64,000 nucleotides of DNA from SM1-73 sp964588305. Lineage in GTDB: Bacteria > Zixibacteria > MSB-5A5 > SM1-73. Where the stretch lies: positions 62,001-126,000 of the forward strand of contig CAZPOP010000006.1 of assembly GCA_964588305.1 (NCBI GenBank), in the 5' to 3' direction. A model generated the notes under the pieces. That model saw only the letters and a list, made by a program, of their open reading frames with translations. It was not told the DNA's origin and searched no databases. A program made the position numbers and the translations under genes. This document shows, piece after piece, positions 57,909 through 64,000 of this stretch (positions are counted from its first letter, which is position 1; each line of letters starts with the position of its first letter).

Positions 57909-59069
57909 ATGTCCGCCGCGACCATCTTATTCATAGACATAGTTGGGTTTTCCAAGAAGCCAACATCGGAGCAGCGGCGACTCGTTGAGGCCCTTACATC
58001 CGAGGTTTTGCATGAATTGCGCACACTATTGATTCCTCCGCTGGACACTCCGAGTCTTGTTGCATTGCCGACTGGCGATGGCCTTGCATTGGCATTTCTT
58101 CATCGATCCAACCAACCTTGGGATCGCACCACTATCTTGCGCGTGATTCTTAGGATGCATCAATGGGCATCCAACCAGTCCTCCACTCGCAATCCAGTAA
58201 ATCTTAGAGTTGGAGTTCATGTCGGCGCAGTAGAACTCGTTACTGATATCAACGGCAAAGCTAACGTATGCGGTGACACAATCAATTATGCGCAGAGAGT
58301 TATGGATGCAGCCAGTCCACGTCAAACACTCTTTTCGGAAGAAGCCTTCAGGGAATATGTCGGAACTGAATCGCCCGTTTGTGTAACACCACCCTTCTCT
58401 GAAGACTTGAGAGCTGAGTTTCATGGACCCATAGAGGTATACGCAAAACATGGTCTTCAAATACTGGTTTACAAACTGGTACTTGAACCGCCACAATCTT
58501 TCTGGTGCAACGATGACCCAATGGCGAAACACTTGATGGTGGTGAGTTTAACTTCTTTGCCGAAGGAGGTAGTTGGCTCGTTCAGTGACCAGATTGAACA
58601 AGGAACTCATGTTGCCTTAATCCAACTCACTGGAGATAGGTTCATATCGACCTTCAACGAAGGCAAAATCAAGTTCTCAAAACATCTAAAACGTCTTTGG
58701 GTCTTCATGCCTGCTCCTGAAATATATGCGACTCTACATTTGACTCGGCCCCAAGCCACCGCTAAACTTGTCACCGAGTGTGTTCACAAATGGAAGGATT
58801 TGCTGGCCACTTTGAAAACGCAACTTCCGAACGCTGATCTCAAACTCGGACTATTCGACGAACCACCGTATTTCGGGGCTTCATTCATCGATTGGGAACG
58901 GCCAGGTGGGAAGATACACGTCAGTCCTTATGTATGGAACGTAGCCGCACCTGATTGTCCAGGATACGATATGTTTTGGCTCGGTAAGAAGCCGTCCGCC
59001 ATTTATGACACCTACGTTGAGGGTCTGCAATATCTTCATCGAAGCACTGGGAATGAACTGACAAAATAA
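57909..59069 (+). CDS. Class III nucleotide cyclase with unknown C-terminal domain
   Basis: 386 aa from ATG 57909, preferred because GAGGAG (57894-57899) is 9 bases upstream (an earlier in-frame ATG at 57888 has none). Cyclase homology domain, residues 1-165: metal ligands Asp10 in LFIDIVGFS and Asp57 in TGDGLALAF, LRVGVHVGAV, and the transition-state Asn126/Arg130 in GDTINYAQR. It should convert an NTP to a 3',5'-cyclic nucleotide; the base used cannot be told from sequence. Residues about 185-386 are an unrecognised domain with KLGLFDEPPYFGASFID and KIHVSPYVWN. Class III cyclases next to TIR genes are the hallmark of Pycsar anti-phage systems, the closest known parallel. Confidence 0.85.
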   Translation: MSAATILFIDIVGFSKKPTSEQRRLVEALTSEVLHELRTLLIPPLDTPSLVALPTGDGLALAFLHRSNQPWDRTTILRVILRMHQWASNQSSTRNPVNLRVGVHVGAVELVTDINGKANVCGDTINYAQRVMDAASPRQTLFSEEAFREYVGTESPVCVTPPFSEDLRAEFHGPIEVYAKHGLQILVYKLVLEPPQSFWCNDDPMAKHLMVVSLTSLPKEVVGSFSDQIEQGTHVALIQLTGDRFISTFNEGKIKFSKHLKRLWVFMPAPEIYATLHLTRPQATAKLVTECVHKWKDLLATLKTQLPNADLKLGLFDEPPYFGASFIDWERPGGKIHVSPYVWNVAAPDCPGYDMFWLGKKPSAIYDTYVEGLQYLHRSTGNELTK

Positions 59070-59233
59070 TAGAAGTACGGCAAAGGCAATAACTTCACAT
59101 GACCCGAATTACATATTGTGTCTGATAGTATATTCTCTACTTGGGGAGTAGATCAAAGGTTATGTGAGAAACTCACTCGCTCCCGTTCAGGAAATCCTGG
59201 TGACAGACATATTCAAATCAAAAGAGGTTGGTC

Positions 59234-60607
59234 ATGATTAATGCTCAAGGTATCCCAGAAAATACAATAGGTTTCTTAAGTTACGCAAGAAGGGATGATG
59301 AATACAACAAAGATATCATCACAAAGCTGCGTGGTTTACTGGAACAGGAAACGAGCAGTAGGCTGGGTCAAGATGTTAGGATTTTTCAAGACACTCAAGA
59401 TATTTCCTGGGGTGTCAGATACTTGACAGAAATAGGAAAACAGCTTGGAAAAGTGCCATTCTTCATCCCTGTTCTATCGCCCAGTTATTTCCAAAGCAAT
59501 TACTGCATCAAGGAGCTAAAGGCGTTTTTGAAGCTTGAAAGAACAGCCAGGCTTGACAAACATATTCTTCCAATCCTATTTATAGACTACGAACACGAGA
59601 AAGCAAACATAGAGAAAAAGATAATCAGTGAATTGGAAAAAAGAGAGCACTACAACTTAAGACAAGTGCAGCAATTGCATAAAATTGATCGGACTTATAT
59701 ATTCACGTTAGCAAACGACTTAAAAAATCGCATAGTCGAATATTCAAAATCCTTATCAAGGCCCCTACGTGTCGTTAGTAAGTCGCTTGATAGAGATCGA
59801 GGAATAAAACTTGTGGTGCCTAAAACCATAAAAATCCGAGGGGGCGAATTCTGGATGGGTTCACCACCCGATGATGAGACGGCAAAACCTCGTGAAAAAC
59901 CTTACCACAAGGTAAAAATAAAATATGATCTTGAAGTAGGTATATACCCAATCACTTTTCAAGAGTGGGATTCTTTAGCAGACTATTGTTTGGATTCCCG
60001 TGATTTCTTCAAGCGGGTCCGTAGAGAATATAAGAAAAGACACTGCACAGACAAAAATGAATTTTCGCTAACACTCGATTCCTTGAAAGTTCATGATGAA
60101 GGATGGGGACGCAACAAGCTACCTGTTATAAATGTCTCCTGGGATCAAGCTCAAGTCTATGCAATTGGCTTGTCTCTATTTGCCAATAGAAACTATCGAC
60201 TTCTTAGTGAAGCCGAATGGGAATATTGTTGTCGAGCAGCCTCAGCTAAACAATATGCTTTTGGTAATGACATTACACAGGCAGATGCAAACTATGGTAG
60301 GGTCAATGGCCAAACAACTCCAGTCAATTCTGGTAATCCAAACGGGTTTGGCCTCTACCACATGCACGGACAAGTCTGGGAGTGGGTAGAAGATATATAT
60401 CATGATTCATACAATGAGGCCCCAGGTGACGGCAGTCCTTGGGTAGATTCACATGATAAAAACTTTCCACTACTACGCGTAGTGCGTGGCGGGTCCTGGA
60501 AAGCGGATCCAGCCACGATTCGGTCAGCATTTCGTGGTGCCCATTTGCCAAATCACCGAGTATATAATGTTGGGTTCAGAATAGCTTGTAATTTGGGTCG
60601 TGGTTAA
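59234..60607 (+). CDS. TIR domain fused to a formylglycine-generating-enzyme-like (FGE/SUMF1) domain
   Basis: 457 aa from ATG 59234 (AGAGG 6 bases upstream). TIR domain, residues 10-165: GFLSYARRDDEYN, FQDTQDISWG, and Glu94 in SNYCIKELKAFL at the catalytic position. FGE/C-type-lectin-like domain, about 195-455: IKIRGGEFWMGSP, LPVINVSWDQAQVYA, YRLLSEAEWEYCCRAAS, MHGQVWEWVEDIYHDSY and RVVRGGSWKADPATIRSAFR. In true FGE the strand after GGSW/Y carries the two catalytic cysteines (CHRSYC-like). Here that strand reads WKADPATIRSAF with none, so sulfatase-activating chemistry is unlikely and the domain probably binds a ligand. The radical SAM gene starts at or overlapping its stop. Confidence 0.88.
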   Translation: MINAQGIPENTIGFLSYARRDDEYNKDIITKLRGLLEQETSSRLGQDVRIFQDTQDISWGVRYLTEIGKQLGKVPFFIPVLSPSYFQSNYCIKELKAFLKLERTARLDKHILPILFIDYEHEKANIEKKIISELEKREHYNLRQVQQLHKIDRTYIFTLANDLKNRIVEYSKSLSRPLRVVSKSLDRDRGIKLVVPKTIKIRGGEFWMGSPPDDETAKPREKPYHKVKIKYDLEVGIYPITFQEWDSLADYCLDSRDFFKRVRREYKKRHCTDKNEFSLTLDSLKVHDEGWGRNKLPVINVSWDQAQVYAIGLSLFANRNYRLLSEAEWEYCCRAASAKQYAFGNDITQADANYGRVNGQTTPVNSGNPNGFGLYHMHGQVWEWVEDIYHDSYNEAPGDGSPWVDSHDKNFPLLRVVRGGSWKADPATIRSAFRGAHLPNHRVYNVGFRIACNLGRG

Positions 60608-60611
60608 AGAG

Positions 60612-61754
60612 ATGGGTAGTTTAGCAAAGATGAACAGTGAACTTGAGAATTCTTATACGAGTAAAGGTAACAAAATCGCCCATCGCCATGATTTGTTGGA
60701 TGCTATAAGAAAGGAAGGCAGGTTCATTCCTGTTACTATTCAGTTAGCGCCAACCGAAGCTTGTGAGAGTGATTGTCCTTTTTGTTCTGTTAGGCACCGA
60801 AACATTACTCAATATATCAAAGTGAATGAAATTGAAAGGTGCATTCGGGACTTCGCTTCTTTGGGCTGCAAAGCTTTACAGATAACAGGGGGTGGTAACC
60901 CTTTGCTATATGGTGACAAAAAATGCAGAGCAGATATTAATAGCATCATAAGAATTGCAGCTGAACATCATCTCGAAGTCGGAATAATTACTAATAGCCA
61001 TGACTTATCTAGAATTGAACCATCTCTTCACCCGTTTATCAACTGGATACGTATTAGCCTCATCAAGCTTGATGTAGGGAAGAGTCCCCAAGACTACAAC
61101 TTTAATTCATTTCCACAGCAGAAAATTGGCCTAAGTTACATCTACTACCACGAGGGCCAAGGACATCAAACAAAGCGATTCTATAAGGGAACTACATATG
61201 AAAGCCTTAGGAAGGTCTTTGTACTTGCTGAAATGTACCCGAGCATCAAGTTTATTAGAATTGCTCCTGATGCTACACCTGGTTGCACCGTACGTGAATC
61301 AATTGTTCACGACCCATCTATCAAAGGCGCACTCAGCAAATACAAAAACCTATTTGTTCAAGGGATTGACATAGATACGCTGACTGAGCCATTTGACTGT
61401 GGTTGTTATGTGGGAGCATTGCGACCTTTTATAGCTTCTTCTCCCAATCCTTCTGAAGGTGCACTTGTTTATGCTTGCCACTGCCACACTCATTTCTCTG
61501 GGTGGATGTACAACAAAGATTTTGCCCTATGCCAGGTGGATGATATTATCCCAACTTGGAAGCGCATGGCAGAGAATTTCAGAAAAACAAAATTTCCTTA
61601 TGAAGTAAGAGGCAATGGTGGAGCAAATTGGACGAAGACGTGTCGAGATTGTTATTATGGTAACAACAACAGTCTGATATATCGAATAATAAATGAGGGG
61701 CAGGATTACAGTAACCTTGCAGAAGAAGCTATCGATGATGAGAACTTCATATGA
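60612..61754 (+). CDS. Radical SAM enzyme with SPASM-like cysteine-rich tail
   Basis: 380 aa if started at ATG 60612, 4 bases after the upstream stop (a GTG at 60600 overlapping that gene, or ATG 60630, are alternatives). Cluster-binding Cys51, Cys55 and Cys58 in ACESDCPFCSV, then QITGGGNPLLYG and NSHDLSRIEP typical of the barrel. The C-terminal third is cysteine-rich (DCGCYVGALRP, YACHCHTHFSG, TCRDCYYG), probably holding an auxiliary Fe-S cluster as in SPASM/Twitch maturases that modify peptides. AT-rich like the TIR-FGE gene. Its substrate is unknown; the tight pairing suggests it acts on, or is controlled by, the TIR-FGE protein. Confidence 0.85.
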   Translation: MGSLAKMNSELENSYTSKGNKIAHRHDLLDAIRKEGRFIPVTIQLAPTEACESDCPFCSVRHRNITQYIKVNEIERCIRDFASLGCKALQITGGGNPLLYGDKKCRADINSIIRIAAEHHLEVGIITNSHDLSRIEPSLHPFINWIRISLIKLDVGKSPQDYNFNSFPQQKIGLSYIYYHEGQGHQTKRFYKGTTYESLRKVFVLAEMYPSIKFIRIAPDATPGCTVRESIVHDPSIKGALSKYKNLFVQGIDIDTLTEPFDCGCYVGALRPFIASSPNPSEGALVYACHCHTHFSGWMYNKDFALCQVDDIIPTWKRMAENFRKTKFPYEVRGNGGANWTKTCRDCYYGNNNSLIYRIINEGQDYSNLAEEAIDDENFI

Positions 61755-61832
61755 GCACCAGTAGTAGGTCAGGAACTGCATGCTCCCGACAATTTGTTGG
61801 CCAGGTGTGCGGGGGGTGCCCCGCCTTTGAGG

Positions 61833-64000
61833 CTATCTGAAATCCCTCGATTCAAACTTCACTCCCCCTTGTGGAAACTCCAAAGGTGTAAATTCTCGAC
61901 CTATTATATTTATTACCCCATCATGTTTCTCTAATTTTCCCTTTACCAAAAGTGTGGAGGAACTAATAATTGCTCCTCGGCATTTTTTCGCCAAATTCGG
62001 TTTTACCACCACATTTATCCAACCGGTTTCATCTTCCAGTGTCAAGAAAACAAATCCTTTCGCGGTTCCCGGTCTTTGCCTGACAATGACCAGGCCTGCG
62101 ACCTTTATATCTCCTTCGTCTGCATTCCTCAGCTTGCAGGCACATATCACTCCCAATCCATTCAGATGCTTTCGCAAGAATTGCATTGGATGTCTGGTCG
62201 GAGAAAGCCCTAGTCCATCATAGTCGGCAATTAAAACGTCTGAAGCATTCATCGATGGCAAGGGGACAAAAGTCGTTTGGGAGTTTCTCAAAGATAATTC
62301 CTCTGCGCTTCTATTGGCCAGTCCCTGCACCTTCCAGACAGCCTCTCTTCGGTCATATCCGAAACAGGAAAAAGCATCCACCATTGCCAGCTGTTCCAGT
62401 GCCGGTTGAGGAAGATCGGTCCTGAAAACAAAATCCTCCAAAGATTCAAATTTCTTTTTCCTTTGCTCTTTCTCGATTTTTTCTTTAGCAGATGGCCCAA
62501 GTTCCCTCACGTATCTGAATCCTAACCTGACTTTTTCACCTTCAAGAGTACAATCCCATTTACTTTTGGTTGCATCAACGTTTAAAATTTCCACCCCATG
62601 CCTTTTTGCATCCTCCACTATGGTGGAAGGACTGTAAAAGCCCAAGGGCTGAGCATTCAAAAGGGCACAGTAAAACTCGGAAGGATAATAAACTTTGAAA
62701 TATGCGGACACATAGACCAAAAGCGCAAATGAGGCCGCATGCGATTCTGCAAAACCGAAATCGGCAAAGGCCGCCAACTGCTTGTAAATCCTGGATGCAG
62801 CTGCAAGATCGATTCCATTCTTGACCATCCCTTGAATCAAAGACACGCTAAGTTTTTCCATCCTCTCTTTTGATCTTTTATGACCCATGGCTCTTCTCAA
62901 CTCATCTGCCTGGGATGCGGTAAATCCTGCCGCTTGCATGGCTACTCTCATTCCCTGTTCTTGAAAAAGAGGAACGCCCAGCGTCCTCTTTAAGATCGGT
63001 TCGAGACAGGGATGGGGATAGGTGACGGCTTCTTCACCGTTCCTTCTTCTCAGGTATGGATGAACCATCTCCCCCTGAATTGGTCCGGGACGGATCAAAG
63101 CCACCTCTACGACCAGATCATAGAAACACTTTGGCCTCAATCTGGGCAGCGTGTTCATCTGCGCCCTGGATTCTACCTGAAATACCCCAACGGTATCACC
63201 ACCCGAAAGCAAATCATAAACTCTGGAGTCGTCATAGCCCAGTTGTGCCGGATCGATCACAATCCCTTTATGTTCTTTAATAAGTCTAATGGCAAAATCA
63301 ATAAGGGTGAGCATTCCCAAACCTAACAAGTCGATCTTGACCAATCCCACATCTGCGGAATCGTCCTTGTCCCATTGGATCACGGTTCTATCGGGCATGG
63401 TGGCGTTTTCTATGGGCACGATTTGAGAAAGCGGCTTTGCAGTTATAACCATCCCGCCGTTATGGATTCCCAAATGCCTAGGGAATCTTTCAATCTCTTT
63501 GCAAAGTTCCACTAAGAGTTTTACTCGTCTACTTTCTGCTTTAAGTTCGGATTCCCTGACTCTTTCGACGATCTCCTCGCTGTCAGAGTAATGATCTAAC
63601 AACTTTGCCAGCCTGTCCACCTGCTCCAGAGAAAATCCTAACGCCTTGCCCACGTCCCTGACCGACGATCTGCCCCGGTAACTTATCACCTCACACACCA
63701 TCCCGGCATGTTCCCTTCCATATTTCTCATAAACGTACTGAATGACTTCCTCTCTTCGGTTGTGCTGGATATCAATATCGATGTCTGGAGCTTCCCTTCT
63801 CTCCTCCGATAGGAATCTTTCGAAAAGTAAATTGAGCTTAACCGGATCGACTGCCGTTATTCCCAGGCAATAGCACACGGCAGAGTTGGCAGCTGATCCT
63901 CTTCCTTGACACAGAATTTCTTTTCCCCTGCAGAATCTGGCTACATCCCAGACTATGAGAAAGTATCCAGCCAGATCGAGCCTCTGGATTATGTCCAGCT
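61833..64000 (-). CDS. DnaE2/ImuC-like DNA polymerase III alpha subunit (N-terminus outside window)
   Basis: Partial, 5' end beyond 64000; about 722 C-terminal residues are visible. The frame stays open to the window edge, with QGRGSAANSAVCYCLGIT, so the GTG at 63878 is not the true start. Polymerase catalytic region: APDIDIDIQHNRREEVIQYV (two acidic ligands) and CEVISYRGRSSVRDVGKALG. A helix-hairpin-helix region follows (YVSAYFKVYYPSEFYCALLN). The OB-fold tail (GTAKGFVFLTLEDETGWINV, LLVKGKLEKHDGVINIIGRE) ends at GREFTPLEFPQG without a tau-binding extension. These are traits of the error-prone DnaE2/ImuC, which works with ImuA-ImuB in SOS mutagenesis. ImuA/ImuB, if present, lie outside. Confidence 0.85.
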   Translation of the reverse strand, partial: LDIIQRLDLAGYFLIVWDVARFCRGKEILCQGRGSAANSAVCYCLGITAVDPVKLNLLFERFLSEERREAPDIDIDIQHNRREEVIQYVYEKYGREHAGMVCEVISYRGRSSVRDVGKALGFSLEQVDRLAKLLDHYSDSEEIVERVRESELKAESRRVKLLVELCKEIERFPRHLGIHNGGMVITAKPLSQIVPIENATMPDRTVIQWDKDDSADVGLVKIDLLGLGMLTLIDFAIRLIKEHKGIVIDPAQLGYDDSRVYDLLSGGDTVGVFQVESRAQMNTLPRLRPKCFYDLVVEVALIRPGPIQGEMVHPYLRRRNGEEAVTYPHPCLEPILKRTLGVPLFQEQGMRVAMQAAGFTASQADELRRAMGHKRSKERMEKLSVSLIQGMVKNGIDLAAASRIYKQLAAFADFGFAESHAASFALLVYVSAYFKVYYPSEFYCALLNAQPLGFYSPSTIVEDAKRHGVEILNVDATKSKWDCTLEGEKVRLGFRYVRELGPSAKEKIEKEQRKKKFESLEDFVFRTDLPQPALEQLAMVDAFSCFGYDRREAVWKVQGLANRSAEELSLRNSQTTFVPLPSMNASDVLIADYDGLGLSPTRHPMQFLRKHLNGLGVICACKLRNADEGDIKVAGLVIVRQRPGTAKGFVFLTLEDETGWINVVVKPNLAKKCRGAIISSSTLLVKGKLEKHDGVINIIGREFTPLEFPQGGVKFESRDFR

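Noticed and set aside
57425..59069. A canonical Pycsar or Thoeris system
   Set aside because: The TIR protein has no cyclic-nucleotide-binding domain as in PycTIR, and there is no ThsA (SIR2-SLOG) gene beside the ThsB-like protein. It is better called related than identical.
59234..60607. Possible diversity-generating retroelement target, because FGE/C-type-lectin folds are DGR target folds
   Set aside because: No reverse transcriptase or template repeat is present in the window, and the C-terminal variable-strand region is not rich in AAC/AAT codons.

Overview
The window is one stretch of a bacterial chromosome with a 100-N scaffold gap at 13304-13403. It is gene-dense, has mid-range GC by eye, and has no plasmid or phage backbone. 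The host is most likely an uncultured Gram-negative candidate-phylum bacterium near the FCB group (Zixibacteria, WOR-3/TA06, KSB1 or Latescibacteria-like). This is an inference from three signs: two secreted proteins end in a YPNPFNP-type FlgD-like/type IX sorting domain, a secreted subtilisin ends in a dockerin-like repeat pair, and a PilMNOPQ-type secretin cluster implies an outer membrane. No rRNA or ribosomal protein is present to fix the taxonomy.

Layout. 1-7.2 kb (- strand): SDR oxidoreductase, methyltransferase, NifX-like protein, ROK sugar kinase, PLP aminotransferase and a DUF2723/TPR membrane protein. 7.4-15.4 kb: small membrane protein, TPR protein, a glycosidase-like secreted protein, a beta-helix protein cut by the gap, and a PpiD-like foldase. 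15.5-22.1 kb (+): M23 peptidase, RlmH, CoA-binding protein, a tryptophanase-family lyase with a long leader, a 115-bp tandem repeat array, and a DJ-1/PfpI protein. 22.3-24.4 kb (-): a compact AT-rich cassette of a PD-(D/E)XK nuclease-like protein and two small paralogues. 24.5-29.7 kb: epimerase, PcrA/UvrD helicase, B12-binding-type radical SAM protein. 29.8-34 kb: LVIVD-repeat secreted protein, a candidate small RNA, a lipoprotein and a UbiE/MenG methyltransferase.

34-40.8 kb carries nurA-herA-mre11-rad50 in order on one strand. This is the classic archaeal end-resection gene set, here in a bacterium. It is followed by an SNase-family nuclease flanked by composite repeat arrays, an NtrC-type regulator, a secreted subtilisin and the pilMNOPQ operon (46.7-52.1 kb). 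Then come tRNA-Leu(UAA), an AlkD-like protein, tRNA-Cys(GCA), a DUF72 protein, a methyltransferase and an alpha/beta hydrolase.

57-61.8 kb is the strongest candidate for an undescribed system: a ThsB-like TIR protein, a class III nucleotide cyclase with an unknown C-terminal half, a TIR-FGE fusion whose FGE domain lacks the catalytic cysteines, and a radical SAM enzyme. The four genes lie in tight same-strand pairs behind a promoter overlapped by inverted repeats. I infer a cyclic-nucleotide/TIR immune or conflict system related to, but different from, Pycsar and Thoeris. The window ends inside a DnaE2-like polymerase gene.

The intergenic spaces carry a striking family of mini-hairpins. A fixed GGAGT(A/G) prefix is followed by two short complementary arms whose sequence differs from element to element, around a fixed TT/TC hinge. 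The stem changes but its complementarity is kept. Other dispersed repeats (CCCTCTCCCC type, RTGAACC type) also fill intergenic regions and sometimes enter coding sequences.
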